From: Pelagomonas calceolata
Taxonomy: Eukaryota; Sar; Pelagophyceae; Pelagomonadales; Pelagomonadaceae
Direction of reading: 5' to 3'
DNA: 64,000 nt
Assembly: GCA_918797485.1 (NCBI GenBank)
Contig: CAKKNE010000001.1
Coordinates: 3,968,001-4,032,000 of the forward strand
Each line of letters opens with the position of its first letter. The stretch's first letter is position 1. Positions 19,237 to 28,841 of the stretch are shown one piece after another. The translations under genes and the position numbers were made by a program. The notes under the pieces were generated by a model, which saw nothing but the letters and a program-made list of their open reading frames with translations, ran no database searches and had not been told where the DNA came from.

Positions 19237-19260
19237 GCTAGCGGGCTGTAAGGCACTAGC
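19237..19260 (+). promoter_or_regulatory. Two-arm inverted-repeat element, copy 4
   Basis: Perfect arms with a 10-bp spacer GGCTGTAAGG. It lies 144 bp upstream of the HAD gene start (19092, minus strand), between two genes on the same strand, showing that the element is not limited to divergent gaps. Confidence 0.75.
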
Positions 19261-19414
19261 AAGCAAAGAAACTCACCACAGCTCCCAAAGCACCGTAACA
19301 ATATTTAACATCTCCCAAAGCAGCCCCCGCCACGCCATCGACGCGTTGCATTTCGCGCGACTTGCCGCCTCAACCCGTCACACGACTAGAGACGAGGAAG
19401 TACTACAAAGGAAG

Positions 19415-20956
19415 TTACCCCCAGTCGCTCCCCGCCGGAGCGGACGACGCGTACGCGTTCGACCGGTGCTTCGGCACGAAGTCGTACGCGTCGTCGGCCT
19501 TGCCCAGCAACAAATCCGAGATCTTGACCCAGTCCCGCGAGTCGTCGGAGGCCATGAGCGTCTCGAGGTCGTTGCGTCCAATAAAAGGAGGCGGCCGTTC
19601 TTGGATGCGCTGCGGTAGCACCTCCAGCAGACCGACCGGCGTGTATCGATGCAGAAACGAGAGCCACTCCAACAAAAACCGCCGCGTCCGCGCGACTCCC
19701 CTTGAATCGCTGCCCCAGTGGTCGAGCCCGAACTTGCAGAAGTCGCGTAGTATATCTAGTCTTTCAGAAGAAGAGATGTCCCAGTCGCGTTTTTCTTTGA
19801 GCTCCGTCGGCAGCCAGGGCTTGATTAACGCCCCGCGGGCGAGCATCGCGCAGTCGCAGGTCGCCGGCGCGAGCTCTCTCTTCTCCGCATAATCTCTCCA
19901 GGAAAACACGTCGCCGTTGCCCACTATAGGTAAAGCAGGTATGGACTCGTCCTGGCACTTCGCGACCATATTTATATAACTCCAGTTCGCCGCCTTCGTG
20001 TATCGAGCCGTCCGCGACCGCCCATGGACAAACACGCAGGGCACGCTCGAAGGACCGTGCTGATTCGCCCAGTGCTGGATATACCCCGCCATCGTATGTG
20101 CCAACTTGGGCGTCTCGTCCCAGCCCGTGCGCATTTTTATGGTCAGGGGACAGTTCAGCCTCCTAAGACCATGGAAGACGATCTCCTGGACCTTCTTGCG
20201 TCGTTTCTGCAGCGCCGCGCCGCCGCCTTTCCGACATACCAACTCGATGGGACAGCCCATGTTCAGATCCACAAAGTCCACGTCGCAGTGCTCATCAATC
20301 AACTCACAGACCCGACCCATCTGGTCCCCGTGGGCGGCTGAGATTTGGACCCCGAAGCACTTCTCGTCCTTGTGGCGTCTCAGCAGAGCCCATTCGGAAG
20401 ATTGGCCATCTATCAAAGATTGGGCCAGGGCCATCTCGCCACACGTAATGTCCGCGCCGAACTTCGTCAGAATTCTTCTGAAAGGGAGGTTGCCGACAGT
20501 CGTGAGTGGTGCCACGTAGATCTTACCGTCAAAGGACACGGGTTTCCTTTCCTTGACCACCGGCTGCAGGTCGAAGGTCGTATTATCAGTAGACCGCGGC
20601 GTCAGGAAGGGCCGCTCGCGCTTTCTCAGAGCAAGCATCGCCGCGAAGGGGATGCGAGAAGTTTCGTCCTTCGCGCCCGGCGGATCCCTCAGTATTTCGT
20701 CCTTCTTGGGCTCCATCTTCTCGATCGGTCTTTTCTTGTTCTGGCCTCGTTGCGAGCCGCTGTCTTTTGGTGGGGCTTTACAAATGAAGTCTCGTTTGAC
20801 CGGTTGCATGCTTCTCGCTTTCAACTCTGAAAGCCGTTTCGCCTTTTCTTCGTCCGTTTCAGCGGGCGCGCCGGCGGGAAACTGTTTTGTTAGCGTGACG
20901 GTGCGCGTCGGCATTGCTGCCGCGGCGGCTGGCGCAGGGGCTGGAGGCTCACTCAT
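19415..20956 (-). CDS. DUS3: tRNA-dihydrouridine(47) synthase (DUS3-like)
   Basis: 513 residues. The flavin-binding TIM barrel starts with GKIYVAPLTTVGNLPFRRI and contains the family markers DFVDLNMGCPIELVC (with the catalytic Cys just after), IKMRTGWDE, FVHGRSRTARYTK and IVGNGDVFSW. The sequence follows the Dus3 subfamily (LVCRKGGGAAL, HGRSR). Known: Dus3 reduces U47 in the tRNA variable loop using FMN and NADPH. The N-terminal ~120 residues are basic; the CCCH zinc fingers found in yeast and animal Dus3 are not visible (only isolated cysteines), a possible lineage loss. The C-terminus extends past the barrel as a helical domain. Confidence 0.9.
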   Translation of the reverse strand: MSEPPAPAPAAAAAMPTRTVTLTKQFPAGAPAETDEEKAKRLSELKARSMQPVKRDFICKAPPKDSGSQRGQNKKRPIEKMEPKKDEILRDPPGAKDETSRIPFAAMLALRKRERPFLTPRSTDNTTFDLQPVVKERKPVSFDGKIYVAPLTTVGNLPFRRILTKFGADITCGEMALAQSLIDGQSSEWALLRRHKDEKCFGVQISAAHGDQMGRVCELIDEHCDVDFVDLNMGCPIELVCRKGGGAALQKRRKKVQEIVFHGLRRLNCPLTIKMRTGWDETPKLAHTMAGYIQHWANQHGPSSVPCVFVHGRSRTARYTKAANWSYINMVAKCQDESIPALPIVGNGDVFSWRDYAEKRELAPATCDCAMLARGALIKPWLPTELKEKRDWDISSSERLDILRDFCKFGLDHWGSDSRGVARTRRFLLEWLSFLHRYTPVGLLEVLPQRIQERPPPFIGRNDLETLMASDDSRDWVKISDLLLGKADDAYDFVPKHRSNAYASSAPAGSDWG

Positions 20957-21197
20957 GACTGCTGATGCTGCTGTGCGTCCTGCAGCACAATTTTTGCCGC
21001 GTCTGATGGTTGGTCGATGAATGCGCGTTACTCAGAGCAGTCGTGTGCTATTGCGCGGCTCTACGAGCGAGCGATTGACTCTGCTACTCGGCCTCTCCAG
21101 TTTTGCTCTCCCGCCGGCCGGCCCGCACGGAAGGCGTCCTCGAATTGCAATCAACGAGCCTTCCGAAGCTAGATCGAATCCCGCACGCATTGCGATG

Positions 21198-21221
21198 CTA
21201 GCGTCCTGTGAGACACTAGCC
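21198..21221 (+). promoter_or_regulatory. Two-arm inverted-repeat element, copy 5
   Basis: Perfect arms with spacer TCCTGTGAGA. It is between the divergent DUS3 (start 20956) and coiled-coil (start 21359) genes. Nothing else is recognised in this 402-bp gap. Confidence 0.75.
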
Positions 21222-21358
21222 AGCTCGACGTACGAGGCAGCCGCAGTCGATTGTTTCGCTTGCGACAACTAAACTACGTTGCCAGATTTCGCGCCCGAGG
21301 CTGTAGTGAAGGATTATAACAAGCCACAACCGCTGGACTAGTTTCGGAGCCGTCCAAG

Positions 21359-24300
21359 ATGGCTAATGGCTGCAGCGCCGCGCTGGCCGTCATCTGGATC
21401 GCGACGTCGTCATACGCCCTGACCACGCCCGTGTCCATGGTGCTGACGCCGAGCACCGGCGGCTTGGGTGTGCAGCGCCTGCTCCCGAGCCTCAAAAATA
21501 AAGTCGCCCCGAAGGCGACGGCCCTCTGGGAAAAAACGACGACGAAAATCGAAACCATCAGAGACCGCGTCACGGGCAAGACGGAGCGAGAGCTGCAAGC
21601 GGAGCGCGAAGCGTTAATGGAGGAGGTCGAATTGCTACGAGAGAGCAACGCCATGGTCGGCCGGCTGCAGCAGAAGACGCTGGCGGACCTCGAAGCGACG
21701 AAGGCGAAAGCCGACGAGGAGATCGCGTTACTCAAACAGAACACGCTGAAGGAGCTCGAAAGTACGAAGGCCCAGGCGGAAAGGAGGGTCGAGACCGTGC
21801 GGCAAGCGGCCGCTTCTGATTTATCCGCCGCGCGCGCGGAGGCGAGGTCCCAGGTCGATTCTGTCAAAACGCGGGCGGAGGCGGAGGTGCGCGCGACGCG
21901 CGAGCGCGCCGCGGCGGCGGCGCTGAACGCGCGGTCATTGGCCAGGAGTCTGGCGGAGACGCGGCTCACGAAGCAGGCGGCCGCGAGCGAGGCGCGCCTC
22001 GTCGCGGACGCAGAAACGCGCCTCACCGAAGCTCTACAAGAGAAGGAGTCCGAGAACTATCAGCAGTTGCGCGCGGCCGAGGCGCGCGCGAGCGAGCGGC
22101 TGACGGCGCGCGAGGCGCAGCTGCGGCGCGAAGCTCAAGTCACGACGGAGGAGGCCGTGTCGATGACGACGGAGCAGTTGACAAACGAGGCCGAAGTGAC
22201 GCTGCGACGCCGCGAGGCGAAGCTCCGGGACGAGGCTCAATCACAACTGCAAGAGCAACAGAGGCGCCTCGAGGAGGCCAAGGCCAAGGCCATCTCGGAA
22301 GTTGTCGAGGAAGTCACGTCATCAGAACGCAAGTCCGCGAGACAAGCGGTCCTATCTATAGCAAGACGGGTCCGAGGCAAGGCCAGAGCCGAGGCGTCCG
22401 AAGCTGTCGCTTCTGTCAATGACGAATCAGAACGGCGCATCAAGGAGTTAAAGAAGTACAATGAACAAAGGTTGAGGGACGTCGAGTACGAGAAGGACTC
22501 GGAGATGCTGCGAGCGTTGAAATCAGCACATCAACAGAAACGCGACGAGCTCCAAAGGAAGGAAAAGGAGTTGGAGCGGGACGCTGAGCGCGCTCTGGAT
22601 GCGCAGAAGGCGTCGCTCGAAGAGGCGGCCAAATTGAGGGTGGTGGAGGCCGTGTCGGAGGCGGAATCGAGGGCGCGCGAGACGGCGCGCGGGACGCTGC
22701 TCGCCTACGCGCGTCGGAAAGCTAGAGACGCTCAAAAGCTTGTGAGAGATGCGGCGGACAATGCCGATCGTATTAGAGAGGAGGAGCAGTCGAAGGCGGC
22801 CGAGGCGCGGTCGCGGGCAATTGCTTCTGTGACGGCGGCGCAGGCTCAACTGAGAGACGAGGCCGTGTTGCAAGCGAGGCGCGAAAGTGATATGGTTGCG
22901 GAAAAGCGCATCGCTACGTTGGAACACGAGTTCCGGGAGCGGAGCCAGGCCGAGCGCGCGCGAGCCGTCGCTGACCTGCGAGAGTCATTGGAGGAGGAGA
23001 AGCGGGCCGCGGTCGCCAAGGTCGAGGCGCGCCAGCAGGAACAAAGTGACGCGGCCTTGCAGCAGCTGGAGAAGCGTCTCAGCAGAGAAACGGCCCAGAA
23101 ACTTTCAGAAAGGGACGCGGCGTCGCGAGAAATGTTAGAAAGAGCCTTAGATGGTGCCAAGAACGACGCGGAGCAGGCTTTGCTTGAGGCCAGAAAGCAG
23201 GCCGCGCGCGAGAAGGCCGAGGCCGTCGCTGATGTCGAAGAAATTGCGCGGAAGCGGCAGGACGCGCTGCGGGACGAGGCGTCGTCCCAACGAGACGCGG
23301 CCCTCAAATCTCTACAGAAGGAGCACGCCGCGGCCACGCGACGCCTCGAAGACGCGATTGAGATAGAGAAGGACGCGGCCCGGGAGACGCTGCGCGAGCG
23401 GCTCGAGGCGGCCTCGAACGAAGCGGAAGAAGCGCGCGCGCGCGCCGTCGAACGATCTTTACGCGAGGCCGCGCTCCAGCGCGACGCTGCGTTGAAAGAT
23501 GCGGCGGCCGTCACGAATAAGCTACTGGACGAGGCCGAGCGGAAACGGCAGCTAGATATCGAGGCCGCGAACGCGGCGCAAGAGCGCGCGGTCGAGGCCG
23601 CGCGGCGCGAGGCGGAAGAAGCTTTGGAACGCAAGGACGCGAATGCTCAAGCCATGCTCGAGGCGGCGGAGCAGGCCGCGGCCGAGGCCCGCGAAAATGC
23701 TGTCGCCGAGGCCGAGGTGCGCGCCGCGGAACAGCGGCGTCTTGCCGAGGAGGCCGCGGCGGCGGAGGCACAACGCCTGCGGGACGAGCTTGATGACGCG
23801 GAATTGAAGCGCGAGGCGTTGGAGGAGGAAGCTGCAGAAACCGCCGAGAAGGCGCGGGCCGCGCTCGAGGCCGCCCAGAGAGAGGCACTGGAGGCCGAGG
23901 CGGCGGCGCGCGACGAGGCTCAACGTTTATTGGAGGAGAAGGACGACGAAGCTTCACAGAAGCTCGCGGAGGCGGAAGAGCGCTCTAAACAACTGAGGGA
24001 CGAGGCGCTGCGCGAGGCGCAAGCGAAAGCGGAGCAGGAGCGCCTGTTGGCCGAGGCGAAGGCGAAGGCCGAGGCTGAAAAATTGCGGGACGAGCTCGAG
24101 GCGAGCCAGCGCGACGCGGCCGCCGAGGCTGAGTTGGCCGCGGAGGCGGCACGACAGGCGCAGGAGGCCGCACAACAACGCGTCGAGGCCGCGGAGGAGC
24201 AAGCTAGACGGGACGCCCTCGAGGCCGCTCAGAAACTGGAGGCGGCCGCCGAGGCGCAGCGTTTACGTGATGAGGAGCTAGCGAGAGAACGGGAGGCCCG

Positions 24301-25660
24301 CAAGGACCAGATATCAAAGCTCGAGGAGGAGGCGCGCTTGGAACGGGAGCGGCGCGAGGAGGCCGCGCGATTAGCTGAAGAGAAGGAGCGGCTCCTCGAA
24401 GAACAACTCGCCGAGGAAGCTCGAGCGACGGAGGCCGCCACCCTCGAAGCGCAGAAGCTCGCGGACGAAGCTAGACTTGCCGCCGAGAAGTTGGAGCAAG
24501 AAAGATTGCGGGCTGAAGAGTTGGAGAAGGCCCGGCAAGAGCTAGAAAATGATAAACTAGGCCTGACGGCGCAGCGCGAATCGCTGAAGGACGAGATCCT
24601 GGCCATGGACGCGGAGTTCGAGGACCAGACGCGAGCGCTGCAGGACGAGTCGCGGGCGGAGTTAGCCAGGCGCCAGGACGAGCTGCGCCAGAAGTTCAAG
24701 GAAAGTGAGAAAGAGAGCGTGCGCCAGGCGGTCCAGGCCGCGGAAATGAGAGGTGAAGAGCTCTCTAGACAGGCGGCGGACGTGGCGCGGGCGGAAGCTC
24801 GAAGGGCCGCGGATGTGGAATTGGCCGACGCGCGCAATGAAGCAATGAGAAGGTTAGATGAGGAGCGGTCGCGGTTGGAGGCCCAGCTTCATCAAAACGC
24901 CGTCGAGGCGAAGGAGAAATTAAGGTTGGTCGAGAGCAGCGTCGTCGAACTGGACAAGTCGCTAGCCGAGTCGACGGCGCGCGCGGCCGACGCCGAAGGG
25001 TTATCTGAAAAACTACGTTCTGATCTCGAGGCCGCCGCGGCGGCCGCTTCTAACGAAGCACAACGCGCCAAGGCCGCCGAGGATGGAGTGAAACGAGCGA
25101 CGGCGGAGCGCGACGCCGCCGCGCAACGCGCCGACGCGGCCAAGGCCGCCGCGAATAAAGCTAGAGGCGACTGGGAGGCCGAGCGCCTGCGCGGCGCGGC
25201 CCTCGAGGGCGAGATTGGAACAATGAGGGGGCAGTCGAAGGAGCTCCAGGACAAGTTGAGGCGGACGGAGCAGCGGGCCAAAGAACTGGAAAGGAAGGCG
25301 GACACGCTCGAGGGCCGGCTGGACGAGGAGCGCGCGGCCTCGGCCGAGAGTTTGGACGAGGCCGTGACGATCGTCGAGGAGTGGCAGGGCCGGGCCTACG
25401 ACGCGATGCGCCGCGTCGACGACCAAAAGGTTTTGGCAAGACGAGCGCGGGATCTGGCGCGGATGCTGCGCACCGTCGACAAGGACTCGATAGATCGGCC
25501 CCTGGACGACGGCGAGACCATCGGCGGCCTCCTCCAGGACGCCGAGGACAAGTTACTCGCGGCGCTTGTTGCCGAGGAGCGGGCCGCGCTCGAGGCCGAG
25601 GAGGCGAAGAAGAAGCCTCCGGCGCAGCCGTCCTGGCTGCCGAAGGCACCATGGGACTGA
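21359..25660 (+). CDS. Giant coiled-coil protein with N-terminal targeting sequence
   Basis: 1433 residues in one exon. The start (MANGCSAALAVIWIATSSYALTTP) is a signal peptide ending near SSYA-L, followed by a basic stretch, consistent with secretory or bipartite plastid targeting. From about residue 60 to 1400 the protein is almost pure Glu/Ala/Arg/Lys/Gln heptad-type helix (EREALMEEVELLRESNAM and similar), broken by few prolines, so a very long rod is expected. The C-terminus (KKPPAQPSWLPKAPWD) is non-helical. Low-complexity coiled coils match myosin tails, SMC or golgin proteins spuriously, so no orthology is claimed. Possible roles are a structural filament or tether. Confidence 0.85.
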   Translation: MANGCSAALAVIWIATSSYALTTPVSMVLTPSTGGLGVQRLLPSLKNKVAPKATALWEKTTTKIETIRDRVTGKTERELQAEREALMEEVELLRESNAMVGRLQQKTLADLEATKAKADEEIALLKQNTLKELESTKAQAERRVETVRQAAASDLSAARAEARSQVDSVKTRAEAEVRATRERAAAAALNARSLARSLAETRLTKQAAASEARLVADAETRLTEALQEKESENYQQLRAAEARASERLTAREAQLRREAQVTTEEAVSMTTEQLTNEAEVTLRRREAKLRDEAQSQLQEQQRRLEEAKAKAISEVVEEVTSSERKSARQAVLSIARRVRGKARAEASEAVASVNDESERRIKELKKYNEQRLRDVEYEKDSEMLRALKSAHQQKRDELQRKEKELERDAERALDAQKASLEEAAKLRVVEAVSEAESRARETARGTLLAYARRKARDAQKLVRDAADNADRIREEEQSKAAEARSRAIASVTAAQAQLRDEAVLQARRESDMVAEKRIATLEHEFRERSQAERARAVADLRESLEEEKRAAVAKVEARQQEQSDAALQQLEKRLSRETAQKLSERDAASREMLERALDGAKNDAEQALLEARKQAAREKAEAVADVEEIARKRQDALRDEASSQRDAALKSLQKEHAAATRRLEDAIEIEKDAARETLRERLEAASNEAEEARARAVERSLREAALQRDAALKDAAAVTNKLLDEAERKRQLDIEAANAAQERAVEAARREAEEALERKDANAQAMLEAAEQAAAEARENAVAEAEVRAAEQRRLAEEAAAAEAQRLRDELDDAELKREALEEEAAETAEKARAALEAAQREALEAEAAARDEAQRLLEEKDDEASQKLAEAEERSKQLRDEALREAQAKAEQERLLAEAKAKAEAEKLRDELEASQRDAAAEAELAAEAARQAQEAAQQRVEAAEEQARRDALEAAQKLEAAAEAQRLRDEELAREREARKDQISKLEEEARLERERREEAARLAEEKERLLEEQLAEEARATEAATLEAQKLADEARLAAEKLEQERLRAEELEKARQELENDKLGLTAQRESLKDEILAMDAEFEDQTRALQDESRAELARRQDELRQKFKESEKESVRQAVQAAEMRGEELSRQAADVARAEARRAADVELADARNEAMRRLDEERSRLEAQLHQNAVEAKEKLRLVESSVVELDKSLAESTARAADAEGLSEKLRSDLEAAAAAASNEAQRAKAAEDGVKRATAERDAAAQRADAAKAAANKARGDWEAERLRGAALEGEIGTMRGQSKELQDKLRRTEQRAKELERKADTLEGRLDEERAASAESLDEAVTIVEEWQGRAYDAMRRVDDQKVLARRARDLARMLRTVDKDSIDRPLDDGETIGGLLQDAEDKLLAALVAEERAALEAEEAKKKPPAQPSWLPKAPWD

Positions 25661-25772
25661 TAGAGGTCGCGTGCAGTAATACAGAATTGTGTGGAGATGG
25701 TGGTACTTAGTCGCTCTCCCGGTGTGCGCGACGGAGAGAGCTCGCGTCAGATATCGACTTCTAATATCGACT

Positions 25773-26339
25773 CTACATCGCGAGCGCGTGCGCGCCGAGC
25801 AGGATCGGGAAGAGGACGTACACGGCGCCGTGGGCCGTGTTGCACTCGAGGTTCATCTCGGCGTTGACCGGCGCGATAATCGTGCAGATGATGGAGACGA
25901 TGAAGGACGTGTTGAAGGCGTCGTCCTCCTCCATGGCGCCGAGGCACTTGAGCATGCCGAGCCAGCCGAGGCCCGAGATGCGCGTAATGAACGTGTGGTA
26001 CTTGTCCATCTTCATCTTAAAGTTCTGCGTCATCATGAAGTCCGGGACGAGCAGCATCTGCGCGGCGTAGAGGCCGAAGACAACCTGCGATGCGTAGGCA
26101 TCAGTCGCGGCCGCGGCGGGGGCGTGCACGCGTAGGCATCAGTCGCGGCCTCGGCGGGGGCGTACGCGTGCAAGGACGCGGCACGGCGCCTTCGTGACGG
26201 TGAGCGCCTGCGACTTCTCGACCATGCCGCCGCCGCGCGGGACCTGGAGCGCCTTCATCGGCGCGGCGCGCTGCTTGAGGGCGGCGGCGGTGGAGGCGAG
26301 GAGAATGGTGCTGATGAGCTTCATGATAGATACCTGCAT
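25773..26339 (-). CDS. Small membrane protein with presequence, probably one intron
   Basis: The first exon (from the ATG at 26339, MQVSIMKLISTILLASTAAA) encodes a signal peptide plus basic transit-like sequence (LKQRAAPMKALQVPRGGGM). The second exon (25773-26084) encodes about 103 residues with two to three membrane helices (FIVSIICTIIAPVNAEM, AVYVLFPILLGAHALAM). The two lie in different frames. A GT donor at 26165 (GTACGC) or 26177 (GTCCTT) spliced to the AG at 26085 joins them in frame as ...VVFGLYAAQMLL, giving 157-161 residues. The second exon has no ATG of its own at the frame's left end. The intron contains a tandem duplication rather than introner ends. The family is not recognised; a plastid membrane location is inferred. 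Confidence 0.6.
26085..26177 (-). repeat. Tandem ~40-bp duplication within a probable intron
   Basis: Two adjacent near-copies share the sequence GGCCGCGACTGATGCCTACG preceded by a CCCCGCCG box. They differ by a few bases and a short indel. The duplication shifts the frame between the presequence and the membrane domain, so either it lies in an intron or the gene is disrupted. Confidence 0.7.
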
Positions 26340-26621
26340 GGTCTCGATGCTCAAAAAAGTGAACAGTGCACGGGCGGAAATCGGCTGATATCGATGCGGA
26401 TGCGCATGGCAATGCATGAAAAGTTGGGAGTTGCGAACCAGCAATAATAGGAAGCCACACGACAATGGACGCTGTCCGGCGAGCGGTTTGTGGTGAATAA
26501 ATGGGTTGTAATTGCGGAGCTTCGGAGCCGCGGGCTATGTGCGGGTTTTTCCGGCCGGGGTCTGGCCACGCCTAAACCCTTGATTTATGGATAATAACCG
26601 ACTTTTGGAACGATCGACAAG

Positions 26622-27317
26622 TTATGACTCCGTCGTCGGCGGCGTTTCGCGGGCGCGGAGCGCGGCTCGCGCCTTTTGGAGGTCCCGCTCAATCCCGGCT
26701 GTGGCCGGGTGCGCGCCGCCGAGCACGCGCCGGGCGATCCGTGAATTCTCCTCAATCGTCGTCACGGCCTCGCGGAGATCGTCGAGTGTGGCGGCGGGAT
26801 CTCTGCAGAGCGCTTCCGCGTAAGACCCCCTCATCATGAGCGTGAGTTCATGATCCTCGCCAAGAACGCGTCGCGCCACGCGAACCTTTTCACGAAGAAA
26901 CTCCTTGACTTCTTTGAAGCGCTGTAGATTAAGCAGGGCCTGCGCGTAGTTGTTGGCTTCTATGAGGGTATCACTATGTTCGTGGCCATTGAGCTTTACA
27001 GTTGCAGAATAGACATCTCGTCGCATCTGCATGGCCTCGTCGAGCCTCCCTAGCGCTCGATACGTGCTCGCAAGATTGCTCTGCGTGACGAGCACGTCGT
27101 CTTCTGGTGCACCAAGGCGCCGCATCGTAGACAACTCGGCCTCTTTCACGGACAACGCGTCCTCGTGGTGGTTTGCGGCGCCTAGGCCGATCCCAAGCAG
27201 GTTCATCGCCATGCGCCGAATCTGGTTTGTCTCCGGCCGCCCCACATACGTCTTCCAGCACGCCCACCCGAGCGCGCACCGCACGACGCCGTAGGACGAC
27301 GGCGACGGGCTCCGCAC
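26622..27317 (-). CDS. TPR / kinesin-light-chain-like repeat protein, 5' end unclear
   Basis: An open frame of 231 codons whose left end has no ATG; the first ATG is at 27212 (MAMNLLGIGLGAANHHEDAL). It contains about four TPR units: ALSVKEAELSTMRRLG, LVTQSNLASTYRALGRLDEA, TLIEANNYAQALLNLQRF, and TLMMRGSYAEALCRDPAATL. It ends in GGAHPATAGIERDLQKARAA. From memory, closely similar proteins are abundant in pelagophytes and have further N-terminal repeats. Here homology-like sequence (CWKTYVGRPETNQ) continues upstream of the first ATG, so the gene is either 5'-truncated or has an unrecognised upstream exon. TPRs mediate protein-protein contacts; the partner is unknown. Confidence 0.7.
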   Translation of the reverse strand: MRSPSPSSYGVVRCALGWACWKTYVGRPETNQIRRMAMNLLGIGLGAANHHEDALSVKEAELSTMRRLGAPEDDVLVTQSNLASTYRALGRLDEAMQMRRDVYSATVKLNGHEHSDTLIEANNYAQALLNLQRFKEVKEFLREKVRVARRVLGEDHELTLMMRGSYAEALCRDPAATLDDLREAVTTIEENSRIARRVLGGAHPATAGIERDLQKARAALRARETPPTTES

Positions 27318-27479
27318 GCCGCCCGGCGCGCGGGGGGGCGCCGGTCAATTGATTTAGGGCCTCCCCTGAGTCCCAGCACCGTAACGGAACTTCCAGTCAA
27401 TTAACTTAGGGCGTTCGGTCACGCAGCCCCCGTGGCGGGACGTGGCTAGGCGGCCTAGCTCTAAGCAAAGCAACTTAAC

Positions 27480-28694
27480 TTACACGGTGCACATCGATGC
27501 CTCGTCGAGCAGCGCCGCACACGCGGCGGCGGACGCGACGGCACCGGCGCCGGCGCGGACCGGGAGCTGTACGTAGCGGACGTCGTCAGCTACGGCCGCG
27601 GTCGAGGCGTCCGCGACTGCAGATGGAGAGGCCAGCACGTCGTCGACGGGCGAGCGCGGCACGAAGACGCTTCCCAGCGCGCGTCCGACCTGCGACGTCT
27701 CCGGCTGGCAGAGCCGCAGCGCGTTCCGCACGCAGGCGCCGTCGACGCGATCGCGCGCCTGTTCGCGCTCCTCGACGAATACCGCCACGTCCGCCAGTGC
27801 GTCGCAGGCGTCCAGCGCGCGCGTGAGCTGGGCGAGGTCGTATGTTCGCGTGCTAAACGCCGACGCCTGGTGCACACCTACCTTTCTAAGCGCGTCGACG
27901 CAGGTTTCGACCGCGGCTTCGTCGGAGGCCTGGTACGCGGTGAGGAGCCGCTGTGCCTCCAAGGCCGCCTTCCGGGACTCGAGGCTCAAGTCGCGCCACC
28001 GGGCGTCGCACTCCTGCCTAGCGTCGTCCGGGGACGGCTTCGTCGGCGCGAGGTATCTGGCGTAGATCGACGCGTGCGGCTTCTCTGGGGGCGCCTCTGC
28101 GCTGTCGAGGCCCGAGCCCTCGCCGGGTGCCGGCTTCGCGGCTTCGTTCGCGGTCGCGTCCCGCACGTGGGCTTTGAGCCTCGACGCCGCCCGCCGGTAG
28201 CGGTCGTCCGCCGCCTTGACGGCGCGGTGTGCCGCTTGGGCGCGCGTCGCGCCGTCGGACTGAGCCTTCCTCACAGCGACCCTCGCTTGTTCCAGCGGCG
28301 CCTCGACGTCGGCGGCCAATGACTTGGCTAGCGTCGCGTGCGCCGTCGACGCGGAAGCAAGCATCGCCGCCGCCGCCGCGCAGGCGCCCCGGACGCCCTT
28401 GTCAGGCCCCGCGGCGCCCTCCAACGTAGACGCGACCTTTTTCAGCCCCCGTGCGTATTGCTCCTCGACCGAGCAGAGCTCGGCGGCGGCTCGGGCGACG
28501 CGCGTTACGGCGTCGACCGTGTCGCGGGCCCGCGTTTGTGCAGGACCCACGTCGAGATGTGTTGCGTAGCACGGGCCGGGGGCGACGAGTTGTTCTGGTG
28601 CATCGACGATTGCTTCCTTTTGGTCCTCTTGGCGCATGTCGGGCACATCGTTCAATTCGATGTCGCAAACAGCCAGCGCTGCCGCGTCGGGCAT
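27480..28694 (-). CDS. F-BAR/FCH-like membrane-curvature protein
   Basis: 404 residues, predicted mainly helical. Residues about 55-110 resemble an FCH/F-BAR start: RVARAAAELCSVEEQYARGL followed by KKVASTLEG. Long Ala/Arg/Glu helices with regular spacing continue to about residue 300. The C-terminal 80 residues are Val/Ala/Ser rich with no SH3 or other named domain. Known: F-BAR dimers bind phosphoinositide membranes and act in endocytosis and cytokinesis. The match rests on the FCH-like helix and overall architecture, so confidence is moderate. It is divergent from the DJ-1 gene, with a two-arm element between. Confidence 0.7.
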   Translation of the reverse strand: MPDAAALAVCDIELNDVPDMRQEDQKEAIVDAPEQLVAPGPCYATHLDVGPAQTRARDTVDAVTRVARAAAELCSVEEQYARGLKKVASTLEGAAGPDKGVRGACAAAAAMLASASTAHATLAKSLAADVEAPLEQARVAVRKAQSDGATRAQAAHRAVKAADDRYRRAASRLKAHVRDATANEAAKPAPGEGSGLDSAEAPPEKPHASIYARYLAPTKPSPDDARQECDARWRDLSLESRKAALEAQRLLTAYQASDEAAVETCVDALRKVGVHQASAFSTRTYDLAQLTRALDACDALADVAVFVEEREQARDRVDGACVRNALRLCQPETSQVGRALGSVFVPRSPVDDVLASPSAVADASTAAVADDVRYVQLPVRAGAGAVASAAACAALLDEASMCTV

Positions 28695-28778
28695 GGTTGC
28701 TATTGTGTGTAATTTCCACGAGGGCTGCTTCTCGAAGACGTCGCAATGGCGCGCAGAGCCGTTCGACTCGCAGAGCTT

Positions 28779-28802
28779 GCTAGTGTCTTACAAGACGCTA
28801 GC
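28779..28802 (-). promoter_or_regulatory. Two-arm inverted-repeat element, copy 6
   Basis: On the minus strand: GCTAGCG, TCTTGTAAGA, CACTAGC. It sits in a 147-bp divergent gap, 84 bp from the start at 28694 and 39 bp from the start at 28842, so it must be close to or within both transcription start regions. Confidence 0.8.
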
Positions 28803-28841
28803 ACCAAAAAGGCTCTCGCACCCAAAAAACACTAATCACGC

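Noticed and set aside
21359-25660. Coiled-coil protein as a myosin, SMC or golgin orthologue
   Set aside because: No motor, ATPase or GRIP domain is present; similarity to such proteins would come from composition alone.
28779-28802. GTAAG inside the two-arm element as a splice donor for 5' UTR introns
   Set aside because: The arms are more constant than the GTAAG, several copies lack it, and both orientations occur relative to the nearest gene.
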